A stretch of 64,000 nucleotides of DNA from Streptomyces exfoliatus (GTDB lineage: Bacteria; Actinomycetota; Actinomycetes; Streptomycetales; Streptomycetaceae): assembly GCF_000725545.1 (NCBI RefSeq), contig NZ_JNZP01000003.1, forward strand, positions 186,001-250,000. The letters are read 5' to 3'. Both the position numbers and the translations under genes were made by a program. Positions within the stretch are counted from its first letter, which is position 1. Every line of letters begins with the position of its first letter. Positions 32,887-40,423 of this stretch are shown here, piece by piece. Below the pieces are notes generated by a model. That model saw nothing but the letters and a program-made list of their open reading frames with translations, did not search any database and was not told the DNA's origin.

Positions 32887-33357
32887 TCACCGTCGCGTCA
32901 GCCGGAAGAGCCGGATCTCGCGGTCCACCCGGGCCTGGTACGTGGCGTACGGCGGCCAGAACTCGAGCGCCGCCCGCCAGGCCTCCGCCCGCTCCTCCCC
33001 GGTGAGCAGCTCCGCCCGTACGGGGATGTCGGCGCCCCGCCAGTTCACCTCGACGTCCGGGTGGGCGAGCAGGTTCGCCGTCCACGCCGGGTGCCCGGGG
33101 CGGCCGAAGTTGGAGCCGACGAGCAGCCAGCCGCCGTCCGGCTCCGGCATGCAGGCGAGCGGGGTGACCCGGGTCGCCCCGCTCCTCGCGCCCCTCGCGG
33201 TGAGCACCACCCCGGGCAGCATCTGGGCGCTGAGCAGCACTTTCCCCCGGGTGAGCCGGTGCACGGCCTTGTCCATGGCGGGGATGACATGAGGGCCGAT
33301 CCGGGCGAAGGTCCGGGTCGACGACATCTTCTGCACGAGCCTGCGTCCGACGGGCAT
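32887..33357 (-). CDS. Ddn-like deazaflavin (F420)-dependent nitroreductase family protein
   Basis: A 156-residue split-barrel flavin/F420-binding protein. LLSAQMLPGVVLTARGARSGATRVTPLACMPEPDG and WLLVGSNFGRPGHPAWTANLLAHPDVEVNW (given in parts) are the signature of the mycobacterial Ddn family, which uses reduced F420 to reduce quinones or nitro compounds. FbiC in the same window supplies the cofactor precursor. Its ATG follows directly on the TAG stop of the acyl-CoA dehydrogenase-like gene with no spacer, so the two are co-translated and probably work on one pathway. Confidence 0.9.
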   Translation of the reverse strand: MPVGRRLVQKMSSTRTFARIGPHVIPAMDKAVHRLTRGKVLLSAQMLPGVVLTARGARSGATRVTPLACMPEPDGGWLLVGSNFGRPGHPAWTANLLAHPDVEVNWRGADIPVRAELLTGEERAEAWRAALEFWPPYATYQARVDREIRLFRLTRR

Positions 33358-34542
33358 CTACGCCGCCACCTCTCGGAAGAGTCCGGTCCGTTCGGCCGCC
33401 CGTGCGCGCAGTCCCCGTACGGGACCGAAGAGGAGCTCGTCGGAGGCGGCGCGGGCGGCGAAGGGCGCGGTGGCGTCGGCCGGCCGGACCGCCTCCTCGG
33501 CGGTGGCACGCAGGGCTTCCAGCGCGTGGGCGAGCGCGAGCGGCCCGCCCTCGGGCCCGGAGCCCGTGCCGGGGCCACCGGGTCCTGACTCGCCCGCCGC
33601 GCTGTACGTGAGGGTGCGGGCGGCCTCGACCTGGACGGAGAGGTCGGCGAGCCGGTGGACGGCCGCCCCACGGGAGCCGGCGTGACCGGCCCGGGAGCAG
33701 GCGTGGGCGGCGCCCCGGTCGAGGGCGGCCCGGGCCGCCCCGACGGCTTCGGCGGCCAGCATGACGGCGGTGTGGCGGCCGGTGGCGGCGAGCGTGCCGA
33801 GGACGTCCGCCGGTTCCGCGCCGAGGAGTTCGGCCCTGGTGTCGCGGAACTGGACGGTGGCCCGGGGCCGGGTGGGGTCCAGGGCGGGCTGCCGGGTGCG
33901 GACGAGCCCGGGTACGTCGGCGCCCTCCGCCCGTACGAGGAAGAGGAGGGTACGGCTGCGGGCGAAGCCCCCCGCGTGGGCGGCGACGAGCAGCAGTCCC
34001 GCGCTGTGTCCGTCGAGGACCTGGGCGGCCTCGCCGTACAGCCGCCAGCCCTCGCCGTCGGGGCGGGCCTGGACGCCGCCCGCCCGGCCGCCGCCGGACC
34101 AGTCCTCTGCGGCGTTGTCGCCGGTGAGGCCCAGGGCGAGCGCGAGGGCGCCGCCGGGGACGGCGAGGGCGCAGGTGAGGCTTCCGGCGGCGAGGCGCGG
34201 GAGGTGCGCGGCGCGCTGGGCGGGACTGCCGAGGGCGGTGAGGAGCGGGGCGGCGAGGACGCGGGTGGCGAGGAGCGGGGAGGGGGCGAGGGCGCGGCCG
34301 GTCTCCTCGCAGGCGAGGACGAGTTCCGCGGGGCCGTGGTCGGCGGTGCACAGGGTGACGTGGCCGAGGGTGGCGGACAGCCGGGTCCACAGCTCGGGGT
34401 CGTACCCCTGGGAGGTGGCGGTGGCCACGGGGTTCTGGTGCGGCCCGGCCCGTTCGGCGAGCAGGTCCCGCAGGGTGCGGCGGAACTCCCGCTGCTCCTC
34501 GGTGAGCGGGGCGGCGAGCGCGGCGCTTTCGGCGGCGTCCAT
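33358..34542 (-). CDS. Acyl-CoA dehydrogenase family protein
   Basis: A 394-residue protein with an acyl-CoA dehydrogenase fold. The N-terminal LTEEQREFRRTLRDLLAERAGP and LVLACEETGRALAPSPLLATRVLAAPLL helices are typical; the C-terminal domain (AVMLAAEAVGAARAALDRGAAHA...ADLSVQVEAARTLTYSAA) is poorly conserved and a catalytic Glu is not evident. It resembles the non-catalytic or half-site subunits of the ChsE/FadE26-34 heterotetramers used on steroid side chains, but no partner subunit is adjacent. GGAGGGAGCCCC precedes the ATG. Operator site 8 lies 16 bp upstream of the ATG. Co-transcribed with the Ddn-like gene. Confidence 0.82.
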   Translation of the reverse strand: MDAAESAALAAPLTEEQREFRRTLRDLLAERAGPHQNPVATATSQGYDPELWTRLSATLGHVTLCTADHGPAELVLACEETGRALAPSPLLATRVLAAPLLTALGSPAQRAAHLPRLAAGSLTCALAVPGGALALALGLTGDNAAEDWSGGGRAGGVQARPDGEGWRLYGEAAQVLDGHSAGLLLVAAHAGGFARSRTLLFLVRAEGADVPGLVRTRQPALDPTRPRATVQFRDTRAELLGAEPADVLGTLAATGRHTAVMLAAEAVGAARAALDRGAAHACSRAGHAGSRGAAVHRLADLSVQVEAARTLTYSAAGESGPGGPGTGSGPEGGPLALAHALEALRATAEEAVRPADATAPFAARAASDELLFGPVRGLRARAAERTGLFREVAA

Positions 34543-34558
34543 GGGGCTCCCTCCGTAT

Positions 34559-34573
34559 CTGACGGTCCGTCAT
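34559..34573. promoter_or_regulatory. CTGAC-type palindromic operator, site 8
   Basis: CTGACGGTCCGTCAT, 16 bp upstream of the acyl-CoA dehydrogenase-like gene in the 106-bp divergent region. Confidence 0.75.
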
Positions 34574-34629
34574 GCTAGGTCCGTCCGACGCCACTTGCCC
34601 AGAGAGACACCCGTTCCGATTCCACAGAT

Positions 34630-34644
34630 CTGATGTACCGTCAG
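34630..34644. promoter_or_regulatory. CTGAC-type palindromic operator, site 9
   Basis: CTGATGTACCGTCAG, ending only 4 bp before the ATG at 34649. There is no ribosome binding site between, so the promoter must overlap the site and the mRNA is probably leaderless. Confidence 0.75.
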
Positions 34645-34648
34645 AAAC

Positions 34649-35812
34649 ATGGATGCCACTCCGCGCCCCGCCCGCCGCGTCGCCGTCGCAGGCGTCGCCC
34701 TCGCCGACTGCGGCCGGGTCGACGAGGCCACGCCGTACGCGCTGCACGCCCAGGCCGCCCGGCGGGCGCTGGCGGACAGCGGCCTCGACCGCTCGCTGAT
34801 CGACGGCCTGGCCTCGGCAGGGCTCGGCACCCTCGCCCCGGTCGAGGTCGCCGAGTACCTGGGGCTTCGCCCCCGCTGGGTGGACTCGACCGCCGTCGGC
34901 GGCGCCACCTGGGAGGTCATGGCCGCGCACGCCGCCGACGCGATAGCCGCCGGCCACGCGAACGCGGTCCTCCTCGTGTACGGCTCCACCGCGCGCGCCG
35001 ACATCCGCGCCCGGCGGCGCACCGCCAACCTCTCCTTCGGGGCGCGCGGCCCGCTGCAGTTCGAGGTCCCGTACGGCCACACCCTGATCGCCAAGTACGC
35101 GATGGCCGCGCGCCGCCACATGCACCAGTACGGGACGACCCTGGAGCAGCTCGCCGAGGTGGCCGTCCGGACTCGGGCGAACGCGGCGCTCAACCCGGAG
35201 GCGATGTTCCGCGAGCCGATCACCGTCGACGAGGTCCTGGACGGGCCGATGATCGCGGACCCCTTCACCAAGCTGCACTGCTGCCTGCGCAGCGACGGCG
35301 GGTGCGCGGTGCTGCTCGTCGCCGAGGAGTACGTCCAGGACTGCCGGACCGACCCCGTCTGGGTGCTGGGCACCGGCGAGCACGTCTCGCACACCACGAT
35401 GTCCGAGTGGGAGGACTTCACGGTCTCCCCGGCGGCGGTCAGCGGCCGGCTCGCCTTCGAGCGGGCGGGCATCGGGCCCGGGGACGTCGACGTCGCCGAG
35501 ATCTACGACGCCTTCACCTACATGACCCTGGTGACCCTGGAGGACCTGCGCTTCTGCGCGAAGGGGGAGGGCGGCCCGTTCGTCCAGGAGAAGGACCGGC
35601 TGCCGGTGAACACCGACGGCGGCGGCCTGTCGGCCTGCCACCCGGGCATGCGGGGACTCTTCCTCCTCGTGGAGGCGGTGCGGCAGTTGCGCGGGGAGGC
35701 GCCGGGCCTCCAGGTGCGCCGCCGGGACGGAAGCCTGCCGGAGGTCGCGGTGGCCTCGGGGACGGGAGGCTGGTTCTGCTCCTCGGGGACGGTGGTACTG
35801 GGCCGGGGCTGA
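34649..35812 (+). CDS. Second thiolase-like lipid-transfer protein, lacking the nucleophilic Cys
   Basis: A 387-residue thiolase-fold protein related to the one at 24539: both have the VDVAEIYDAFTYMTLVTLEDLRFCAKGEGGPF-type segment (given in parts) and NTDGGGLSACHPGMRG. At the loop that holds the thiolase Cys the sequence is STAVGGATWEVMAAHAADAI, with no Cys, so it cannot be a normal thiolase. It is probably an aldolase-type Ltp protein; no DUF35 gene is next to it and it might share the one at 25696. ATG at 34649 has no Shine-Dalgarno and is probably leaderless behind operator site 9. Confidence 0.85.
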   Translation: MDATPRPARRVAVAGVALADCGRVDEATPYALHAQAARRALADSGLDRSLIDGLASAGLGTLAPVEVAEYLGLRPRWVDSTAVGGATWEVMAAHAADAIAAGHANAVLLVYGSTARADIRARRRTANLSFGARGPLQFEVPYGHTLIAKYAMAARRHMHQYGTTLEQLAEVAVRTRANAALNPEAMFREPITVDEVLDGPMIADPFTKLHCCLRSDGGCAVLLVAEEYVQDCRTDPVWVLGTGEHVSHTTMSEWEDFTVSPAAVSGRLAFERAGIGPGDVDVAEIYDAFTYMTLVTLEDLRFCAKGEGGPFVQEKDRLPVNTDGGGLSACHPGMRGLFLLVEAVRQLRGEAPGLQVRRRDGSLPEVAVASGTGGWFCSSGTVVLGRG

Positions 35813-35876
35813 GCATCACCCCACGAGCGCTGCCCAGCGCCGGAGAGTCCGGACGAGAGAATCTATACAAGCGTCA

Positions 35877-35905
35877 TAGACAGTCGTGTAGGACATCCGT
35901 ATAGT
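35877..35905 (+). promoter_or_regulatory. Housekeeping-type promoter of the monooxygenase operon
   Basis: TAGACA (35877-35882), 17 bases, then TATAGT (35900-35905), close to the vegetative sigma consensus TTGACA-17-TATAAT. It is embedded in an AT-rich patch that starts CTATAC (35863) and ends GTATAG (35899-35904), giving a possible flanking operator. The ATG is 53 bp downstream of the -10. Confidence 0.65.
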
Positions 35906-35957
35906 CATGTCCGCGGGCAGGGGAACGGCCCGCAGACACCCGACAAGGAGTCCCGCC

Positions 35958-37307
35958 ATGAACGGCACCGTGAACCCCGCGAACCCCACCGAGACCGCGA
36001 AGCCCGCCCAGACCGTCCTGATCTCCGGCGCCTCCATCGCAGGACCCGCCCTCGCCCTCTGGCTGCACCGCTACGGCTTCTCCGTCACCGTCGTCGAGCG
36101 CGCCCCCGAACTGCGCACCGGCGGCTACAAGGTGGACATCAGGGGCACCGCGATCGAGGTCTGCCGCCGGATGGGAATCCTCGACGAGATCCGCGCCGAC
36201 TCGACTGACATGCGTGGTGGTTCGTACGTCGACGACAGCGGCCGAACCATCGGCGAACTGCCCGCCGACATCTTCGGCGGACGCGTCGAGGAGGACGACG
36301 AGATCATGCGCGGCGCACTCGCCCGCATCCTCTACGACCGCACCCGCGACGACGTCGAGTACCTCTTCGACGACTCGATCGCCGCACTCGCCGAAGACGC
36401 CCAGGACACCGAGGACACGGAGGACACCGAGGACGGTGGCGGCGTCACCGTCACCTTCGAGAGCGGCACCGTCCGCCGCTTCGACCTGGTCGTCGGCGCC
36501 GACGGACTGCACTCGAACACCCGGCGCCTCGCCTTCGGCCCCGAGGAGCGGTTCAAGCGCCATCTCGGCGCGTACGTCTCCATCTTCACCGCCCCCAACC
36601 ACCTGGGCCTGGACCGCTGGGAGACGTACCACGCGCTCCCCGGCAAGCTGGTCTGCGTCTACAGCTCGGCCGGCGAGACCGACGCCAAGAACCTCTTCGT
36701 CTTCTCCTCGCCCGAGGAACTCCCTTATCACCACCGGGACATCGACGCTCAGAAGCGGCTGCTCGCCGGCACCTTCGACGGCGACGGCTGGGAGATTCCC
36801 CGGCTCCTGGGCCACGCGGCCGACGCCGACGACTTCTACTTCGACTCGATCTCCCTCGTCGAGATGGACCGCTGGTCGAAGGGCCGGGTCGTCCTCCTCG
36901 GCGACGCCGCCCACTGCTCCTCCCCCGCCTCCGGCCAGGGCACCGGACTCGCCCTGACCGGCGCGTACGTCCTGGCGGGCGAGCTGGCCCGGGCGGGCGG
37001 CGACCACACCGTCGCCTTCGAACGCTACGAGGCGCACATGCGACCCGGCGTGGAGCAGAACCAGAAGATGGCCGAGGGCTTCGTCAAGGAGATGACCGTG
37101 GACTCGAAGTGGAAGATCGCGCTGCGCATGTTCATGGTGCGGACCCTGCCGAGGACGCCGTGGAAGAACCTCATCGCGAAGAAGATCCGCGACGACATCC
37201 AGGCGGCGGCGAACGCGGTCCCGCTCGCGGACCACCCGGCGCCCCTGACGGACTTCGCGGCGCCCACCCGAGCCCACGGCACTCCGCGCTCTACCGTGGC
37301 CGCATGA
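35958..37307 (+). CDS. FAD-dependent aromatic-type monooxygenase
   Basis: A 449-residue class A flavoprotein monooxygenase. QTVLISGASIAGPALALWLHRYG is the GxGxxG dinucleotide fold (here GASIAG), FDLVVGADGLHSNTR is the DG motif, and GRVVLLGDAAHCSSPASGQGTGLALTGAY the GD FAD-ribityl motif. It resembles TetX/PHBH-like hydroxylases acting on aromatic or polyketide substrates. Residues about 155-165 contain a run encoded by a 9-base tandem repeat (EDTEDTEDTED), a probable replication-slippage expansion in a surface loop. AAGGAGT precedes the ATG at 35958. It overlaps the next gene by 4 bp (ATGA), forming an operon with the PdxH-like gene. Confidence 0.88.
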   Translation: MNGTVNPANPTETAKPAQTVLISGASIAGPALALWLHRYGFSVTVVERAPELRTGGYKVDIRGTAIEVCRRMGILDEIRADSTDMRGGSYVDDSGRTIGELPADIFGGRVEEDDEIMRGALARILYDRTRDDVEYLFDDSIAALAEDAQDTEDTEDTEDGGGVTVTFESGTVRRFDLVVGADGLHSNTRRLAFGPEERFKRHLGAYVSIFTAPNHLGLDRWETYHALPGKLVCVYSSAGETDAKNLFVFSSPEELPYHHRDIDAQKRLLAGTFDGDGWEIPRLLGHAADADDFYFDSISLVEMDRWSKGRVVLLGDAAHCSSPASGQGTGLALTGAYVLAGELARAGGDHTVAFERYEAHMRPGVEQNQKMAEGFVKEMTVDSKWKIALRMFMVRTLPRTPWKNLIAKKIRDDIQAAANAVPLADHPAPLTDFAAPTRAHGTPRSTVAA

Positions 37308-37966
37308 CCGACTTCCACCACGCCCTGCGCTCCCTGAAGGTCTGGGACACCGAGCTGCCGTCCTTCGACCCGGCGAGCGCCCCGCCCGAGCCGCTGCCCC
37401 TCTTCCACGACTGGTTCACGGCGGCGGTCGCGGCCGGCCAGACCGAGCCGCACACCCTCTCCCTCGCCACCACCGACGAGGACGGCAGGCCCGACGTCCG
37501 TACGGTGATGCTGCACGACGCGGACGCGCGCGGCTGGCACTTCGCCTCGCACTCCACCAGTGCCAAGGGCCGCCAGCTCGCCGCCCGCCCCGAGGCCGCC
37601 CTCGGCTTCTACTGGCCGGTCCAGGGCCGCCAGGTCCGGATCCGCGGCCACGTCACCACCGGCACCCCCGAGGAGGCGTACGCGGACCTCCACGCCCGCA
37701 CCACCGGCGCCCTCGCCTCGGCGCTCGTCGGCCGGCAGAGCGAGGTCCTGGACTCGTCCGACACCCTCGCGGAGGCGAGCGCGGCGGCCTGGCGCAGGGC
37801 GGAGGCGGAGCCGGACGCCCCGGCCCCCAGCTGGACGCTGTACGTCGTCGAACCGGCCGAGGTCGAGTTCTTCCAGGGCGACGGACGGCGCCGCCACCAG
37901 CGCCTCCGCTACCGCCGCGACCCGGCGGCCGGCGACGGCTGGCTGCGCGAGCTGCTCTGGCCCTGA
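37304..37966 (+). CDS. Pyridoxamine-5'-phosphate oxidase family protein (PdxH-like)
   Basis: A 220-residue FMN split-barrel protein. EPHTLSLATTDEDGRPDVRTVMLHDADARGWHFASHSTSAKG (in parts) is the PNPOx N-terminal barrel with the FMN-binding RTVML, and the C-terminal FFQGDGRRRHQRLRYRRDP...WLRELLWP is the PdxH/PhzG dimerisation end with the final RL-x-P-like residues. It may make pyridoxal phosphate or act as a PhzG-like oxidase in a biosynthetic or detoxification step. Coupled by 4-bp overlap to the monooxygenase, which favours a specialised role over general vitamin B6 supply. Confidence 0.85.
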   Translation: MTDFHHALRSLKVWDTELPSFDPASAPPEPLPLFHDWFTAAVAAGQTEPHTLSLATTDEDGRPDVRTVMLHDADARGWHFASHSTSAKGRQLAARPEAALGFYWPVQGRQVRIRGHVTTGTPEEAYADLHARTTGALASALVGRQSEVLDSSDTLAEASAAAWRRAEAEPDAPAPSWTLYVVEPAEVEFFQGDGRRRHQRLRYRRDPAAGDGWLRELLWP

Positions 37967-37998
37967 GGGCGCACCATGGAAAGTGGAGGTGGGTGACC

Positions 37999-38247
37999 AT
38001 GGCTACGTACATGGACGTGCACCGGGGCATGGTCGGCATCACGGCCGAGCAGCTCAGGGAAGCGCACGAGGCGGACCTCGCCGTCGAGAAGGACGAGGGC
38101 GTCCACTTCGAGAAGGCCTGGGCCGACCCGGAGTCCGGCACGGTCTACTGCCTGTCGCACGGCCCGTCGAAGGAAGCCGTCGAGCGGGTCCACGCCCGCA
38201 CGGGCCACGCGGCCGACGAGATCCACGAGGTGCCCCTCACGGTGTGA
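37999..38247 (+). CDS. DUF4242 small protein (SCO4226-like, nickel-binding type)
   Basis: An 82-residue ferredoxin-like fold protein. ATYMDVHRGMVGITAEQLREAHEADLAVE and KAWADPESGTVYCLSHGPSKEAVERVHARTGH match the DUF4242 family; S. coelicolor SCO4226 of this family binds nickel. The His of VHR, the Cys of YCLSHGPS and the His residues near the end are candidate ligands. GGAGGT is 8 bases before the ATG at 37999; a GTG 6 bp upstream is too close to it. It lies 32 bp beyond the PdxH-like gene on the same strand. Confidence 0.85.
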   Translation: MATYMDVHRGMVGITAEQLREAHEADLAVEKDEGVHFEKAWADPESGTVYCLSHGPSKEAVERVHARTGHAADEIHEVPLTV

Positions 38248-38289
38248 GGACGCCTGGGAAGGTCAGCACGGCACAGAGCATCACGGCAC

Positions 38290-38313
38290 AGGGCACCCCC
38301 TACGGGGTGCCCT
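38290..38313. terminator. Hairpin between convergent genes
   Basis: AGGGCACCCC and GGGGTGCCCT form a 10-bp stem with loop CTAC. It follows the DUF4242 gene by 42 bp and overlaps the stop codon and last codons of the acyl-CoA ligase gene, so it can serve the rightward operon. Confidence 0.6.
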
Positions 38314-40183
38314 CCGCCTCGTACATCTCCTCGATCTCCCGCGCGAAGTCCCGCAGCACCGCGCGCCGTTTGAGCTTCAGGGACGGGGTCAGGTGCCCGG
38401 AGGTCTCGGAGAACTCGGCGGTCAGGACCCGGAAGGCGCGGATCGACTCCGGCCGTGAGACCAGCCGGTTGGCCTCGTCCACGGCGCGCTGGAGCACGCC
38501 GAGCAGCTCCTCGTCCCGGGCCAGCTCCCACAGCGCGAGGTGGTCCTTGTGCCGCATCCGCCGCCAGTGGGTGAGGCCCTCGTGGTCGAGGGTGATCAGG
38601 GCCGTGACGTACGGGCGGTCGTCGCCGAGGACCACGCACTGGGCGACCAGGGGGTGGGTGCGCAGCCAGTCCTCCAGGGGGGCGGGGGCCACGTTCTTGC
38701 CGGCCGAGGTGATGAGGATGTCCTTCTTGCGGCCGGTGATCCGCAGATAGCCGTCGGCGTCGAGGGAGCCGAGGTCGCCGGTGGGGAACCAGCCGTCGTC
38801 GGTGTACGGGACGGCCGTCCCGCGCTGGGCGTCCCAGTACCCGGCGAAGACGTGACCGCCCTTGAGCCAGACCTCGCCGTCGTCGGCGATCCGGACGGAC
38901 GTGCCGGGCAGCGGCCAGCCGACGGTGCCGGTGCGGGGCCGCTGCGGCGGGGTGACCGTGGACGCGGCCGTGGTCTCCGTCAGGCCGTACCCCTCGAAGA
39001 CCTCCACGCCCGCGCCCGCGTAGAACTCGGCGAGCCGCGCGCCGAGCGGGGAGCCGCCGCAGATCACGTACCTCACCCGGCCGCCGAGCACGGCCCGGAT
39101 GCGCCGGTAGACGAGCGTGTCGTACAGCGCCCGGGTGGCCCGCAGCGCGAGCGAGGGCGTCTCCTCCTGGCCGTAGCGGCGGGCGACCCGGGCGGCGCGG
39201 TCGAAGGAGGCGGCCCTGCCGCCGCGTTCGGCGGTGGCGCGGGCCGTGTTGTAGACCTTCTCCAGGACGTACGGGATGGCGAGCAGGAAGGTGGGCCGGA
39301 AGGCGGCCATGTCGGTGAGGAGTTCGTCGCCCTCGACGGAGGGCGCGTGCCCGACGCGGACCCGTGCGCGGACGCAGCCGACGGCGACCATCCGTCCGAA
39401 GACGTGGGAGAGCGGCAGGAAGAGCAGGGTGGCGGGGGGTTCGCTGCTCTCGGCGACGAAGACGGGATGGAGGAGCCGGACGGCGTTGTCGACCTCGGCG
39501 AAGAAGTTGGCGTGGGTGAGGGCGCAGCCCTTGGGCCGGCCGGTGGTGCCGGAGGTGTAGACGAGGGTGGCGAGGGTCTCGGGGGTGAGCAGCCCGCGGC
39601 GGGCGGTGACGGCCTCGTCGGCGACGCGGGCGCCGGCCCGGCGGAGCTGGTCGACGGCGCCGGAGTCGAGGACCCAGAGGTGGGCGAGGCCGGGGAGCTG
39701 CCGCCGCTCGTCGGAGACGAGCCGGGCCTGCGCGGAGTCCTCGACGACACAGGCGGCGGCGCCGGAGTCCTGGAGGATCCAGCGGGTCTGGAAGGCGGAG
39801 GACGTGGGGTAGACGGGGACGGTGACGAGACCCGCGGCCCAGGCGGCGAAGTCGATCAGGGTCCACTCGTAGGTGGTGCGGGCCATCAGGGCGAGCCGGT
39901 CGCCGGGGCGCAGGCCGTGGGCGATGAGGCCCTTGGCGACGGCGTGCACGTCGGCGGCGAAGCGGGCGGCCGTGACGTCGTACCACTCCCCTTCCTGCCC
40001 TTTGCGGGAGAAGAGGACGGCTTCGGGTTCCTGGCGGGCGTTGTCGTACGGCAGGTCGGCGAGGGAGCCGCGGCGGATCGGCGTGACGAGGGCGGGCACG
40101 GAGGCCTCCCGCACGACGCCGTCGACCAGGGTCTTGTACGGCTCGACCGGTTGGCCGGGGGGCGGGGCGGTGACGACGGACAC
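38300..40183 (-). CDS. Long-chain-type acyl-CoA synthetase (FadD15-like)
   Basis: A 627-residue ANL superfamily ligase of the long-chain fatty acyl-CoA synthetase group. LATLVYTSGTTGRPKGCALTH is the P-loop, EGYGLTETTAASTVTPP the A5 motif, GDLGSLDADGYLRITGRKKDILITSAGKNVAPAPLED (in parts) A7-A8, and the C-terminal TPSLKLKRRAVLRDF holds the catalytic Lys region. The start is GTG at 40183, with GAGGAGCC upstream. A palindrome at 40263-40280 lies in its promoter region. It activates fatty acids for degradation or lipid synthesis. Confidence 0.93.
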   Translation of the reverse strand: MSVVTAPPPGQPVEPYKTLVDGVVREASVPALVTPIRRGSLADLPYDNARQEPEAVLFSRKGQEGEWYDVTAARFAADVHAVAKGLIAHGLRPGDRLALMARTTYEWTLIDFAAWAAGLVTVPVYPTSSAFQTRWILQDSGAAACVVEDSAQARLVSDERRQLPGLAHLWVLDSGAVDQLRRAGARVADEAVTARRGLLTPETLATLVYTSGTTGRPKGCALTHANFFAEVDNAVRLLHPVFVAESSEPPATLLFLPLSHVFGRMVAVGCVRARVRVGHAPSVEGDELLTDMAAFRPTFLLAIPYVLEKVYNTARATAERGGRAASFDRAARVARRYGQEETPSLALRATRALYDTLVYRRIRAVLGGRVRYVICGGSPLGARLAEFYAGAGVEVFEGYGLTETTAASTVTPPQRPRTGTVGWPLPGTSVRIADDGEVWLKGGHVFAGYWDAQRGTAVPYTDDGWFPTGDLGSLDADGYLRITGRKKDILITSAGKNVAPAPLEDWLRTHPLVAQCVVLGDDRPYVTALITLDHEGLTHWRRMRHKDHLALWELARDEELLGVLQRAVDEANRLVSRPESIRAFRVLTAEFSETSGHLTPSLKLKRRAVLRDFAREIEEMYEAEGTP

Positions 40184-40262
40184 GTGCGGCTCCTCGGTCT
40201 GCGCGATGAACTGAGGTCGTGCGTCGGTGCGTTGCCTGCTTCACGTGACGTAACTAGCCGGT

Positions 40263-40280
40263 AACCTTACTGCGCGGTAA
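40263..40280. promoter_or_regulatory. Candidate operator of the acyl-CoA synthetase gene
   Basis: CCTTACTGCGCGGTAAGG, 6-bp arms around a TGCGCG centre, lies 79 bp upstream of the ligase GTG. The TTAC...GTAA form recalls FadR-like or TetR-type fatty-acid regulators; the actual regulator is unknown. Confidence 0.5.
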
Positions 40281-40367
40281 GGCTCGACGGGGAGACCGGT
40301 GCCCGCATTTCCTGAGGCCCGCCCGGCCCGTCCGGCCCGTCGCCTTCGCCGGCCGCCCCACGGAAAC

Positions 40368-40403
40368 GCGCGTGCCCCCTGCCGGGGGGCAGGGGGCACG
40401 CGC
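40368..40403. terminator. Strong terminator after the symporter gene
   Basis: A perfect 16-bp stem (GCGCGTGCCCCCTGCC with GGCAGGGGGCACGCGC) and a GGGG loop, 20 bp beyond the symporter stop at 40424 on the minus strand. Confidence 0.93.
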
Positions 40404-40423
40404 GGACCGGTCGGGCTGACGTG

